From Rhizoclosmatium globosum (taxonomy: Eukaryota > Chytridiomycota > Chytridiomycetes > Chytridiales > Chytriomycetaceae), in the NCBI GenBank assembly GCA_002104985.1, contig MCGO01000206.1:1-64000 (forward strand): a stretch of 64,000 nucleotides of DNA, in the 5' to 3' direction. Under the pieces are notes generated by a model that was not told the DNA's origin, searched no databases, and saw only the letters and a program-made list of their open reading frames with translations. Shown piece by piece: positions 34,661-47,016 of the stretch. Position 1 is the first letter of the stretch, and the number at the start of each line of letters is the position of its first letter. The position numbers and the translations under genes are program-made.

Positions 34661-37244
34661 ATGGAGGCCGAGCCCGCCAACCCAAACGCACCTTCTTCGC
34701 AGCAATCAGACGCTCCTTCTGCCGCAGCACCCGCAGTGCCCCAGCCGCAAAGTGCGAATCCAAACGCAAAGATTGTCGAAGGTGACTCTTCCCCTTTCTT
34801 TTAATTACAACAAAGAGAGTGAGAACTGACTGCGATTTCAGAGTTTCAGTATTTGTTGGAGAAGTCGCAGCAGCTTTTTGCGGGGCTCAGGTGCGTTGTT
34901 TGACTGGGTTGTGGGTGTGGGTGTGTTAGGGCAGGGTTCCCCACTCTCGGTTGTCCGACTTTGGGAGCCTACCAATGCCTGCACGTCCTTCAGAAACTAT
35001 CAACTAAATACTTGGCAACCTACAGAGACCTCCCACCAACCGGAAAGAACTGGCAGCCATACTTCCAACGCACATTTGAAGTATACACTAAACTCTGGAA
35101 GTTTCAACAATCACATCGGTACGATAAGCAGCTTATACCTTTCGTTTTGACAAGAGCAGAGTCACTGATTTGGGTTTTATCGCCTTTGACAGTTTGGTCT
35201 TGGAGAACAAGGATTTGTACGGATTGAAGCGTTACGAGATTGGAGAAATCGCTTCAAAGATTGGACGTGAGTGAATTATTGGTTTTGGAGAAGGCGTTTG
35301 GTACTGATGGGTGCCTGGCTTCGTATGATAGAGCTTTACTACCACTACTACCTTCGTACCTCCGAAACCAACTACTTGTACGAATCCTTCGTTTTTTACG
35401 AAGCTATTCGTGAACGTCAGTACTTCCGTGATGTTTTGGACGCGAAAAAGTACGTGTTTTCAGAGAGAGATAACTACAGATGTTTGACACACACCTTTTC
35501 ATCAGCCCTCCGCTCATGATCAAGAAGCTTCGATACTACGCCCGTTTCATTGTCGTCTGTCTTCTCCTCAATTCTAACGATACAATCAAAAAGTTGATGG
35601 ATGAATTGACGGGACTCATTGACGAGTACACCAAAACCTTCAAACCAAGCGACAGTCAAGAATGGAACGTTGTTCTTTCCGAAATCACAACCTTCCTCGA
35701 GGTGAATCCTCTCTCCTCTCTCCCCCATTTCCCGATCTCTAACCCCCTCTTGAACCCACCACCTACACAGGCTGAACGACGACTCACACCAACAAACCCA
35801 GAAACCCCTTCAACCCAACTAATCCCTCCTCAATCCCGCCTCCCCCTCTCCAAATCCATCCCCCTCGCTCCATCCTCCGCCCCGGACGCTCCACCCCGCC
35901 TCAAACTCCAAGAAGCCATTCTCGTTGGTAACTACGCGAACCAAATCAAGTTCTCGGAGTTGACGCTGGATATGTATCGGATGCTTCAGAGTCTTGAACG
36001 GGAGCCGAGTGCTGCGAGTGGGAAGGGTGGGGCTATGGCGCCGCCGGTTGTGCAGAATGATGCTATGCAGGTGGATGGTGCTGAGGGGAGTACTGTTGTT
36101 GGTGGTGGAGATGCTGCTGCTGCTGCGGCGGCGGCTGCTGGTACTGGTGCGGCGACGGCGAAGAGGGCGAATCCACACAAGTATTTGTTGTATAGACCGA
36201 CGCTTGCGCAGCTTTTGTTGTATGTTGCGACGGCGTATAAGGTATGTTTTTCTCTGTTCATGAAATGTGTCGAGACTTTGCTAACAAGCCTGCTAGGATA
36301 TCAACGAAAACTCGGCTTTGATGCTGTACATCTCTGCTGACGGATCCAAGCGTCAAACAGGAGAGTCTGTTGGATACAATGGGGGTGTTGCGACAGCCGT
36401 TAATTACTCACGCAAGAATGCGGAGAAGGTTGACTTGGACCAGACGAATCTGATTCATAGCTTGCATCCTGGGGATTTGGTTCCGTTCACGAGGAAGCCT
36501 TTGTTTGTTGTTATGGATAGCACGAATAGTGTTGCGTTTAAGGTATGGTTGCTAGTTCGATACGCTGGTGAATTCTTAACAACAGTTAATAGTCCACGCC
36601 ACATGTCTTCAACCAGGCGTTTGTCTGCTTGATGAGTCCTGTCGAGTACCCATCCATCCTAAAAGGTAGTCGGCTTCTTGTCAAGATGGTGGTTCCTAAT
36701 TTGATTTCGCTGTAGAACCTGCACAAATCGGAAGCTTGTTCACAATGTTCCTGCACAGTCCCATCAAAGCGTTCGCATACATTAGCGATATCCCAAACAC
36801 CCAGGCCGAAACATGGGTCAAATGTTACCCAATCTTCAACCAAATCGAAAAACTCATCACGGACGCGTTGGAATCGTCCACATCATTGGGTAAGTAGCGA
36901 TCTTTTCCTTTGTTATGAAGCTTTACTGATTTGGGTCTCTAGACAAATCGTTCAAGAGATTCATGCAAGATGATTTCTTACGACAAGTAATTGTTCGGTT
37001 CGCGGTTTGTTCGGGGTTGTTATATTCTCACAGTGGATTTAAAGAGCCAAAGGTACATATTTATGTTAAGTTTGTAACATGAATGTGTGTGCTGATAATT
37101 TGAATTTAGTACCTCCCATCATCGCAGCCATCTCTTCCATCAACAAACTATATGACTCCTGATGTGATTGCCAAGTTCCAGGAACTGGTTGCTGCCGCAA
37201 ATGTAGGAACTTTGTATGCCTTCTCAGCTGAGATTGTGCAATGA
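34661..37244 (+). CDS. SCAI: SCAI homologue (transcriptional cofactor)
   Basis: At least ten exons from the ATG at 34661 to the TGA at 37242-37244. The first six exons were checked for phase (34661-34781, 34842-34890, 35026-35118, 35193-35266, 35332-35449, 35504 on). Diagnostic stretches match SCAI: FQYLLEKSQQLFAGLRDLPP, WQPYFQRTFEVYTKLWKFQQ, YGLKRYEIGEIASKIGQLYY and PPLMIKKLRYYARFIV. In animals SCAI binds MRTF/SRF and acts in double-strand-break repair; its fungal role is unknown. An Ala-rich insertion (36110-36140, GCT repeats) and a Pro/Ser-rich insertion interrupt the middle and look like disordered loops. SCAI is, to my knowledge, missing from yeasts, consistent with an early-diverging lineage. 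Confidence 0.85.
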
Positions 37245-37511
37245 TTTATCAGTAGGGTTTTACTTGTTTGAATCCTATACTCGTTTTGTTTTCTTTTTTA
37301 TTTTTGTTGTATTTCTGAGCTGTTCGGGTTCGCAAAAGAAAAGAGTTGCTGCGTGAATTAAAACGTGTTTGAGTTTATTTTAGTCAAAGATGTGGCAAGC
37401 TATGTTTGGATCAACAAAACAACCAAAAAATCCCCGACGTTCCAATATTAGGAGGAATATGATCTCAACAATTCGCCTAAAATAAGAACAGCGAAAAGAC
37501 AAGCTTCCCCA

Positions 37512-38132
37512 ATGGTTGCCCTTCAACTTACTTCCCTGCTCCTCGTTGCGTGTGGAGCGTTGGCACAAAGCTGTGAAAACCTTGGAGACAGTACACCATA
37601 CTCAAAGATCAACGCCTATTATGACGTGCCAAGCTATGCAGTTACATTGGATGCTGACAAGCGATGCCTCCAGCCCTATTCCCGTATTTCGACGTGCTAC
37701 AAACTCTCCAACCCAAAAGGAAACAAGCACTTGGTGATGCAGGTATTATAGAGCCGTTACACTTTGAAAACTGATAAAGCTAAAACGAAAGTATAGCCGG
37801 ATGGAAACGCCGTTATTTATGGGAGTAAGTCCATCATGAAGATAATACTTGTAATTTAACATTTCTTCTGTTACCTAGTTGGACAGGGCTGGGGTTGTAA
37901 TTTAAGCCTTGGTGTATGCACAAAGCCAGTTTGGAACACACAAACATGGAACAAGCCAGGCGCATATATTACCGTTCAAGATGGTCGCTTTTTGGTGTAT
38001 GATGCATCGAATCAAATCATTTGGGGCACGAACGCTGGTTCTCCACGTACTACTCAGCTTTGTATGCAGAATGATGGGAACCTTGTTTTGTATGATAACG
38101 GTAGGGCTATTTGGGATTCCAAGACTTATTAA
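37512..38132 (+). CDS. Secreted B-lectin (bulb-type) domain protein 1
   Basis: Exons 37512-37742, 37797-37824 and 37879-38132 give 170 residues. A signal peptide (LTSLLLVACGALAQ) is followed by a Cys-rich segment beginning SCENLGD. Two half-sites of the B-lectin QxDxNxVxY type occur: PDGNAVIYG after intron 1, and MQNDGNLVLYDNGRAIWDS at the end. The fold binds mannose in plant and fungal lectins. Secretion and small size suggest a cell-surface or secreted sugar-binding protein. First of three tandem paralogues. Confidence 0.82.
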
Positions 38133-38351
38133 AACGTTTGTTGTTGAATCTGCAATTGATGGCAATAAAGTATTATTCAGCAGTACTCTGAAAGGAAAAG
38201 TGAAGAAAATTATCCGTAAATTGGTGAAACACACAAAGGTGCATTTTTGGAGCATCAACCAAGACTTGAAAAAGACCCGATGCCGTAAAAAGCGAAAGCT
38301 GTAATGCTAAAATAAGAAAGAAGAAAAAAACAATCCCTCCAAGTTAACGCC

Positions 38352-38972
38352 ATGGTTTCTTTCTCCTTCACTACACTTCTACTTTCGTGTGGGGTTTACA
38401 ACGCTCTTGCCCAAACGTGCCAAAACCTTGGTTACAATAAGCCAGCTTCAATGCTGAATGACTATCGAGCTATAAATGTCTACTCAGCTTCTTCGAGTTC
38501 CTCCAAAACCTGCATGTCTTCATTCAGTGGTGGTCTGAGTACCTGTCAGCGAATTGTGAGTCCAGATGGTTTCAAACACTTGGTCATGCAGGTTCGCAGT
38601 GTTACGATCCCACTTACTATAATTAATCCCCAAAAACAAAACAAATTTCAAGCCCGATGGAAATGCTGTTCTCATTAAAGGTACTATTTTACGTATTCAA
38701 CAAAAAACGCTAAATCCAACGTAGTCAAGTGGGCAACTGATTGCAATTGGGGCGCTGGATGTCTTGTTGACCCATGGGCCACCGGTACTGACAAAAATCC
38801 TGGAGCTTCTCTTCAAATCTGGAATGGCCGCTTCATAATTACGGGTTCTCAAGGAAAGCTCCTTTGGTCCACCAATCAGGGATCTTTTAACTCTGAGCTT
38901 TGCCTGCAAAATGATGGAAACCTTGTTTTGTATGATAACGGGAGGGCTATTTGGGATTCCAAGACCTACTAA
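38352..38972 (+). CDS. Secreted B-lectin domain protein 2
   Basis: Exons 38352-38591, 38653-38680 and 38725-38972 give 171 residues, with the same intron positions as copy 1. The signal peptide is FSFTTLLLSCGVYNALAQ, then TCQNLGYN. Lectin motifs are PDGNAVLIK (Tyr replaced, so that site may be weak) and LQNDGNLVLYDNGRAIWDS. The last 60 bp of coding sequence are almost identical to copy 1, suggesting recent duplication or gene conversion at the 3' end. Confidence 0.82.
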
Positions 38973-39316
38973 TCTTGCTTTGCATTCTATCTGAACCAAG
39001 TTCTATTTGTGTATTCAGTTTTCTCCTGCGTATCTATTTTTCTATTATTGACTACGCGCATTTTCGAAGCAATAAAATACTATTAGCACGCATAACTTTC
39101 ATCTACCCTCGAAATTCACATTCTATTCATACTTCTTTAATATATGAATTGCATTCGCTTTCGTCGGTGTATTTCAACATTAGCTTCCAGAACACAAAAA
39201 AAGCCCCCACACACAGGTTCCAATCCTTCTCTGAACGAATCATAAATAGAACAACCGCATTCGGCATCCCTCAATACTTCAGAAATTAATAATTCAACCA
39301 AAAAAAACAAACACTA
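38973..39316. other. Intergenic region between lectin genes
   Basis: A/T-rich, no gene seen; probably 3' UTR of lectin 2 and promoter of lectin 3 (A-rich run just before the ATG). Confidence 0.5.
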
Positions 39317-39956
39317 ATGAAGTTCCTTACGGCTGTCCTCATTTCCATCCTCACCACCTCCAAGTTCGTGTCTGCAGATGGAGGGTTCCCATGCAACAAC
39401 TTGGGAGACTGGAATGCCAAGTCCGTCTTTGACCAGTATCAAGACGTGTCGTACATGATGGCGTCCGGTGATGGCTTCAAGATGTGCTTGCTTGCTACTA
39501 ATGCGATTACGACGTGTAAGCGTATCAGAAACCCTGCCGGAACTGCGATGCTCGCATTGCAGCCTGATGGAAACGCTGTTATTTGTAAGTTGAACGCATA
39601 TTTATGCTTATTGGTTCTAATGTGGCTGTCATAGACGCGATTTGGTATGCTACGACCTGTAACTGGGGAGGTGGCTGTATCTCGTCCATTTGGAGTTCAG
39701 GAACATATGCCACAAATGCGCGTGCGATATGGAATAACAACGGGCGTTTCTACATTACCACAAACGTTTACACAAACGGGCCAAGTGTTTGGGATGCTGG
39801 AAAGAAAGGCTCGATTTTCGGAACTAAGCTCTGTCTTCAGGTAGTTTGCCGGTTTTTATGCTGTTTTAGAAACACGCTAATGGGCATTAGAACGACGGAA
39901 ACTTGGTGTTGTATGACACTGGAGACACCGTTGTCTGGGCTGCTGGATCTCACTAA
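39317..39956 (+). CDS. Secreted B-lectin domain protein 3
   Basis: Exons 39317-39584, 39635-39840 and 39891-39956 give 179 residues. The signal peptide is FLTAVLISILTTSKFVSA, followed by a Cys-containing segment (CNNLGDW). Lectin motifs are LQPDGNAVIY and LQNDGNLVLYDTGDTVVWA. Intron positions differ from copies 1 and 2: there is no intron before the first motif, and an extra one precedes NDGN. It is therefore the older branch of this tandem family. Confidence 0.8.
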
Positions 39957-41131
39957 ATCCTCTCTCTATTTCCTTCTTCATTTCTCTCATTTCTTAAATT
40001 GATTGTCTCGGGGACTTTCGAGGGTTGTTGGTTAACAAAGGCGTTTTCTTTTTTTCCCATTCACCTTTCAGAAGTTTGCAAAGAAACGGGCACCGAGACC
40101 ACACACGGAGACCGCGGGCTAGCGCTCAACGTCTCTTCTTTAATCTTGGGGGCAAATCCTCGGGGACGGGCCAGAAATGGCGGGCGTAAATGCTGCCGGC
40201 TTTCCTGGATTGGTGAAGGGGAAAGAGAGAGTGGCAAAGATGATCTGTGATCTAGCCCATTCTGCCTCTCTTTTTCTGGATCCAAGACCCAGTGAGCTGT
40301 TTCCCATAGCACAGAAATGCGTTTGCGTTCACTCTTTTTGGGTGGATGTAACTCAACGAGGTTACTCTTGCAAACTTCTCCTCTTCCCTTTTGGGGGGAG
40401 TCCCTTCCTTCTCTCTTTGTTCCCTTTCTCTTCCTTTCCTGCAATCAATCATCTCTTCACATACTGATGCTGATATTGGTATCTGAACTCTATGATTGTT
40501 CCAACCATCCCAATCACCATCCACCATTTGACGTTCAACACGCACTGTACACTCTGTAACTTCTTCATTCTTCCATAAGGAGATCACTATTTTTTAGCAA
40601 TGCAACAACAAACGGACTCTTACTCACGAACTACTGCTAAACCAATGGCGTAGTTGGTCTTTATGAGCCCAACATCACTTTTGTATGACATCGTTCACCC
40701 GGTGTGTACCTTACACATGTACATCTAGTTCTTGTTTTGTCTTACATCCCCATCCTTTTTTTTAAACATCTCCTGTCTTCCAACAATCGCGTTGATACAA
40801 TGCGTCAAATAAATACGAATTATCCCAATATTTATCGTTCTCGTCATCATTATTTCGAATAGTGAACTGAGTTGTGTTTACAGTCGAATCTTTACGTTAC
40901 GCACGATTTCAAAACTTGTTCCCAACGACCTTGACTTGTACAAGACTTGAAGTAAGATTCGCGTAAGAGTCACCCAAGACCTATATTTCGCAGCGCCTTC
41001 TTTTCCAGCGAGGCGAGCGAGGCAATATTCCTAAAAATAACCACCAACAACAAAGCGCCTCACCCCAACACCGAAAATCAATCAACCCACCAAAAGACAA
41101 AAAAAAAAGACAGCACAAAAGGAATACCAAA
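39957..41131. other. 1.2-kb region without a supportable gene
   Basis: Pyrimidine- and purine-rich stretches and a 127-codon minus-strand frame of low complexity (40444-40061) are present, but none has a family signature. GC-rich sequence at 40080-40200 differs from its surroundings. TTGGTATCTGAACTC near 40477 resembles a retroelement primer-binding site, so a decayed LTR is possible. Otherwise nothing is recognised. Confidence 0.4.
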
Positions 41132-42397
41132 ATGCACCAAACCACATTCACAGTCTCTCGTCCACCCCTCTCCGACGACCCAACCCTCTTCAAACCAACC
41201 CGCGACGCCCCCACAAACTCTCTCAGCACAATCGCAATCTCATCCCTCTCCCTCTCATCCATCGCGTCCTCCAACTTCTCCCACCAAGACCTCCTCGAAC
41301 CTGACACCAAACCAATCCAAATCGACACACCCCTTCCAGTAAAGTCGTACCCAGACTCCACCGAGCTCCGCAAGAAACAACTCAAGTCCCATTACACGCT
41401 TACAACGCTTGCCAAGTCCCTCAACAACAACAGCGACACGGTGAAACAAAACTTGACGCCACGAAGCGTGGATGACTTACCGGCGGTGCATGAGTGGAAG
41501 CACGAGCGTGCACAGGAATTCGATTCTGTGAGGAAAGTGAGGGATTGGTTGCAGAGTGGGACTGTGTATGATGATAGCGATGAAGAGGACATGTATTATA
41601 ATGTTGAGATTGAGGATAGTGTTATGCATGAAGATGATGGAGTTGCGAAAGTTCCTAGCCAGGTGAGACCTTTGTTTTTTTGTGTGATGGATGTTGGAAT
41701 CAACTGACGAAGGCGCCTCCTTTTTTTTCTACCTATGACTAAACAGGAGGTTATTCCTCAACTGGCATTCCCATCTCCCATCACGGAAACTGATCCAAGT
41801 CCTATCCAAATTCTACTTCAGAAACCAAGCACCCAGTCCCTCCAACCTCCTGCTGTTGACGCACCACCCCAAGACCATGTTCAAGATCAAGATTACTTTG
41901 CACGCAGTATTAATTCGTTCGCGTCTCATCGATCAGCGACAAGTGACGTTTCTTCTGGACTGAATGACGATGAATTCAGAGAGCTTCAGCAGGTGTTGGC
42001 GCTTTCGTTGATTGAAGCGCGTGAGCGTGTAAAATACAACCATGCACAACAACATGTGGGGTTTGTTGAGAAGGAGGAGGTTATTCCTTCGTCTGATGAA
42101 TGCTCGAATGTGGATGAGAACGGGTCGGATGGGGTGCAGGATGTGGAGGAGAAATTGGTGGTGAAGAGTAGACCAAGAATCACTGCTGAAGAGTATGATG
42201 AGGATGTAGCGTTGATGATGGCGATTGAAATGTCTCGACGTGAGTTTGAAGAGCGGATGATGTCGAGTGTTGGAATGGGAATGGATGAGGAAGTTGGATC
42301 AGATGTTGAGAATGACAGAGCTTGCTACTATGCAGCCACTGAAGAGGAGGATAGTCACCATGACAAGAAGTGGAAGGGAAAAGAGAGAGCCCTTTGA
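41132..42397 (+). CDS. Ubiquitin-interacting-motif (UIM) protein
   Basis: Exons 41132-41662 and 41747-42397 give 393 residues. The N-terminal 200 residues are Ser/Thr-rich and look disordered, with an acidic DDSDEEDMYY patch. Two UIM-like helices lie in the second exon: DEFRELQQVLALSLIEARE, and a second around DVALMMAIEMSRREFEE. Both keep the acidic lead, the central Ala (Leu-Ala-Leu / Met-Ala-Ile) and the following Ser. UIMs bind mono- or polyubiquitin, so the protein is likely an adaptor in sorting or proteasome pathways. No catalytic domain is seen. Confidence 0.65.
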
Positions 42398-42437
42398 TTC
42401 ACTGTTGTATTTATATTTAACTAATTGAGTAATTCGA

Positions 42438-43339
42438 ATGTATTCTTTCTTTTCTCGTTTTTCCCAATCGAATCCAATGTTCAAGGGCATCCACCAACGA
42501 ACCCTTTCGACGACATCGATTGTTCTTCAGCGAGTTGAGGCATCATCGCCGCATCCTGTGAGCCAGATTCGACTGGTGCGATTCAAAGGACAAAGCGAAT
42601 CAAAAGAGGTTCGTTTGTTCGAGTGGGATCTACCTTCGAATGTCCTATCGCATGTCTAATAACCCACACTTAAACCACTTAAACCACCTAATAACTTGTA
42701 TTAACTTGTAATAACTTGTGCTTAGATGGCCGAGTACAACCGCCTTCGCCAGGACATCCAGCTGATGCACCACTCGTTCTGGGAACACAACAACACCCAC
42801 TTTGCCAATGCCAAGGCCCAGTTCGAAGATAATGGTGCGTGTCTGTCGATTGGCTTCAGTTGAAGGAGAGAAGGATTGGAGGACTGGCTGGGTGCGATAG
42901 ACAGAAGAGGAACAATGTGTCACTCTGACATTGACACGGTCATGTGATGCTGTGAGCGAGTGAATACTCTACTGTCAGTCAGTCGGAGGAATCACCGCAA
43001 CTCATCCCTTCGAAATCCCTACAATGACAAATCAATCTTGCTAATCCATCGATCCAAACAGTCCTCGCTTTAACTGGAAACCCAGCAACACCCGCCGACT
43101 TTTCTCGTTTCTACAAATCATACCTCCAAAGCAACCAATCTCGTCACATGGAATACAACAAAAGATGGTGGAAGGCGAACTCGGAACTCTTGACTCCAGC
43201 TCTTCGTGCGGAATTGGGGGCTTTGGATATTGGCGCTGCTGCCGTGGGTGTTGCTAAAGGGCTTAAAACTTTTGCGTTCGTGCTTATTGGAATGGATCCT
43301 CAAGTTCGGCGGAATGCACAGGGTGTGTCTGTGCGATGA
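42438..43339 (+). CDS. COA8/APOPT1-like mitochondrial cytochrome-oxidase assembly factor
   Basis: Exons 42438-42653, 42726-42834 and 43062-43339 give an exact 200-residue frame. The N-terminus is basic and hydrophobic (MYSFFSRFSQSNPMFKG) and suits mitochondrial import. The core matches the COA8 family: WDLPSNVLSHMAEYNRLRQD, then HHSFWEHNNTHFANAKAQFE, then FYKSYLQSNQSRHMEYNKRW. COA8 supports complex IV assembly under oxidative stress. Intron 1 has a weak donor (GTCTAA) and internal ATAACTTGT repeats; the phase supports it. The gene follows the UIM gene by 40 bp. Confidence 0.68.
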
Positions 43340-43447
43340 GACCTTAATTCTTAATCCCACTGGAACCACCAACCAAATCTAGTAGAAAACACAAAAACCA
43401 AATAAAACATGCTACCGTTCAATCCCCCTATTTTTCTACCTACTCAT

Positions 43448-46400
43448 TCAGCCTTTATTACTCCGTATTGTCAAACTCCCACTTCCCTCTCCTTCCTTCC
43501 TCTTCCCAACAAGTCTCTCACACCTCCATAAATCAACCTCCATCCTCCGCATACTTTCTTTCGCCTCTTTCACCTCTTTCTCGAACCCGCCTTCAAACCC
43601 TCGCATTAATTCTCTTCGAACAGTAACAGCTTCATGTTCATACACCCATAACGCAAGCAACGTTTCTTGAACCCTTTGTTTCCGATACCCAACCAATCCA
43701 GGATTCTTGATGAGTGTATACGCGAGGAACCATCTTGTTCTCGCGCGAATATTCCCTCGCTTGCAATCAACCACTTCCGCCAACGTGTCCATACTCTTTA
43801 CACCCTCACCTTCACACTCACATTCCTTCCCGTCCTTCCCATCTTCCAAACTATCAAGCTCTTCCTCCATACTCCTCAGCGAAAGAGAAACAGCAAGTGA
43901 ATACATAGTCTCTTCCTTCTCCCTCCTCTTTTCTCGGACTTCCTCTTGAATTCGTCCGTGTACGGCTGTAAATGTCTTTAATGGGGAAAGATGGTCGGGG
44001 AGAGTCATTTCGCGGAACAGTTTGACGGCGACGAGGACGACTGGGTCTGTGGTTGCATGGTTAATATCTTTCAAAGCAAAGGGATATTTAGACTCAACTG
44101 TTGTGATGATGCTCTTGAATCACCCAGCTTAAGTAGACAGGTGTCTTGCTGAGGGATGGAATAACGCTTCGTTTATCGATTCGGTAGGAAAATATCGCTG
44201 AGCCGAGTAAACCAGTCAAGATGGACGCAAGGAAGGTGAGGAGTCCTGTTATGAGATTTGGGAATAGAAACACATCTGTGTTGGATATCAGTTGCAGAAA
44301 GTAAAGAGGGAGCATTACAATCGATTTGGTTGTACTTATTCAAATCTTTCAGCCAAAACTTTGTGCTCACTTTGATTGTCTCTGCAGTTTCAGGAATTGA
44401 AGCATCATAATGCGAGACGTAAAATCGATTGATGATGAGACTTTGAACGATTGTGAGTAGGAAGGAAACGACGGCTGCGATAATGAGAACACCATTTCTG
44501 TTCAATGGGGTTAACGAGTTGTCGGAAAATGAGGGACTCTTAACTGAGTTACTAGGTTTACAAGGACTTCACGGAGGTAGCTGGAAACAAAGAAACAGCT
44601 GAGGAAGAAACAAAGAACTTGCATGAAGAAGAGCGTGTCTGTCGAGTACGATTTAATTCGCATCCTTCTACAATCGTCGATACAAGATACACTTACACAG
44701 CGATCCGATAAAAGCAAATCCAACTTGAATCCCCATAAACTGACTAGCCATAGCACTACTAACTTGTTTTCGCTCCCCATCAGACATGAATCCATATTCC
44801 CCAACCCTCAATCTCCCCAAATCCCTTTGAAACGTAACACTCAAGTCAATGATATTAAACCCAAGAATCAGCGCTGTCAAGAAACACGCGAATATCGAGG
44901 ACCCTTGCGTCATGCGTTGGAAGAGGTCGACAGGGTTCCCCAGTTTTTGGAGGTCCTTGAGAACTGTGATTGACTTTCCAAAGAAACTGATGTTGTCGGT
45001 CGTGTCAAAGAGTTGCGCGATTGATGCGCTCAAGAGGCCGAGTGTACATGATATTTGGGGGGTTGAGTTGAATATTGTTGCAAGGAATCTTCGTTTGTTT
45101 TGTTAGTTTTGATGAAGGTGATATCAAGTGAAGGACTTACACTACGAATTCCATGTACGTGAACAAAACAATCATGAAAATGACTGCGACGAGTCTGACT
45201 GGCGCTTTTCGAAGGCATTCGAGTGTCGTCAAAGCAACTGATACTTTTCGAAACTTCTTCCTTTTCCCTCGTAGCCAGATTGGCCTCGCGTCCTTTTCAT
45301 CAAGACGAAAATATTTCTTGATTCTAGTCATAATTCTCATTGATTCAGATCCATCGTTCCCATCCTCCATATGTTCGTCCTTGATATGCCGGAGGAGCGC
45401 AACAACATGAACAACGTCTTTGAAATGTGTCTTCCGGATCCGATTTTCCCATCTCGCTGGCTCCATAATATTAATAGCAAAGTACGTGATAATCGCGACA
45501 TATGCAATCAGTTCAAACCCTATGATTTAACCATCAATCCACAAATAGCCAATCAGACGCAAAACAAACCATGGTACAATATCGAATAAGCCACACTCTC
45601 CAACGGATCCATCTGCAGATACTGAATCCCAAACCGTAATACTCCCATATTCAACGTCGCCAAGAACCCAAGCCCAGCTGCCCCTCGACTCCCCTCATTC
45701 ACATGTCCATAACATATAGCAATCGGCCAAAACAACGCACCAATCACCAAGAAACACAACATAAACACAGGCGTACGAAACATTTTCGATGTTGCCGTAT
45801 TCTTAAGCGGATCAGAATCCAACCCCGAAAACAGCGGTAAAACGCGGTACGCCGACGTCGAAGACGACGTAAGCCATTGATACGTAATATACAAAAACGA
45901 GCAGCACAAGCTATAAAACATTGCCCTGATCAAGCGGGATCCCTGTGTATGCACGAGATCCAGCATTTTGAGTGTCCTGTGGCCGAACCATTGTGATTCG
46001 AGGATCATTGCGGTAGGGATTATGGGGATTAATGCGAGTGCGACGAGGAAGGTGAAGTTTACTAAGTTTTGGAAGAATTGGCGGTTGGCGACTTGGATTG
46101 GGTCTGGGGAGGAGGAGGTTTGTTGAGTGGTTTTTTTGAGAGGGGGCGTGGAGACTTACATACGAATATCGCGTATCGACCTAGACAGAAGCTGGCGCCA
46201 TTTAGTTCGGTGCCGTTTCCTTGAACCTCCATTCGAATGTGTCGCGTATACTGAGGCAGTTTGACGGTTTTGTTGCTTACGCCGTAGCCTGATGAGGATG
46301 CTTGGAGATCTGTTTCGTAGTGATATCCTTGGATATTGTGTGTTGAGTTGAGGAAGGTGAAGTTGACCTGTGGTATGATTGAGCTGGAAGCGTTAAGAAG

Positions 46401-46918
46401 AGATTCAAAAAACTAACGTAATGAATCTGAAGCATCGGGGTAGGCTCCTGAGAAGATGCGTTTGTCTCCAAGAAACGTAAAACGTCCAGTGAGACCAGCT
46501 GATTACTGAGAAAGAAATCAAAAGCCAGGATCCCTTCATCGGAAGCACCGAATAACTCTTCAGGGATAAACATTGTCCGGCTTGCCAGAACGATTTGTTC
46601 GGGGCCAACATTGTTGATGCAGGAATAGGTCATGTCAACAGTTCCCTTGTCTGAAAAGTACGGAAACTTGTTTACTGACACAAAAGTAGGATCGACAAAT
46701 ATGAAATTGCCCATATTCGACGCGTTTCCTGTGTCTTGGCGCCATGTCAGCTGCCAACCATCCTTGAAGAAGTCTGTTCCAAACGCAGGCGTCTGTTTCA
46801 CGATATCGTACTTTCCATAGGTCCTCGAATCAAAGCATATTGGAAGATCCATCAATGAGAGAGCCCGTATTAACGTGACTGTGTTTGACAGCAGAAGTGG
46901 GAGAAGCCAAAGCCTCAT
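43448..46918 (-). CDS. STRA6-like multipass receptor, paralogue A
   Basis: About ten exons, joined in phase throughout, from the ATG at 46918 to 43448. A signal peptide (LWLLPLLLSNTVTLIRAL) leads a lumenal domain of about 250 residues with conserved Cys (ICFD; YSCIN; FCLGRY). About ten hydrophobic spans follow, e.g. TPVFMLCFLVIGALFWPIAI and FACFLTALILGFNIIDLSV. The C-terminal part matches the RBP-receptor (STRA6/RBPR2) family: FYVSHYD, FLFPNLITGLLTFLASILTG, and the cytosolic RARTRWFLAYTLIKNP. STRA6 transports retinol from a carrier; the fungal ligand is unknown. It shares a 98-bp divergent promoter with an HDAC-like gene. This is the only intact member of the three. Confidence 0.68.
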
Positions 46919-47016
46919 TTTCGCGAAGATCTTCGAATGCGAAGCAGAACACTAAATCGAGTAATGGATAATTAAGCTTAAATGTATCGTATTAATTCCT
47001 TCACAAAAACACGCCA
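46919..47016. promoter_or_regulatory. 98-bp bidirectional promoter, STRA6-A / HDAC-like 1
   Basis: The two start codons face away from each other across only 98 bp, so promoter elements and both leaders must be shared or overlap. Confidence 0.55.

Noticed and set aside
35819..36263. Antisense open frames across the Ala-rich part of SCAI
   Set aside because: They arise from GCT/CGG repeats; the sense strand matches SCAI on both sides.
40061..40444. 127-codon minus-strand frame in the empty gap
   Set aside because: Low complexity, no family motif, no matching splice or promoter context.
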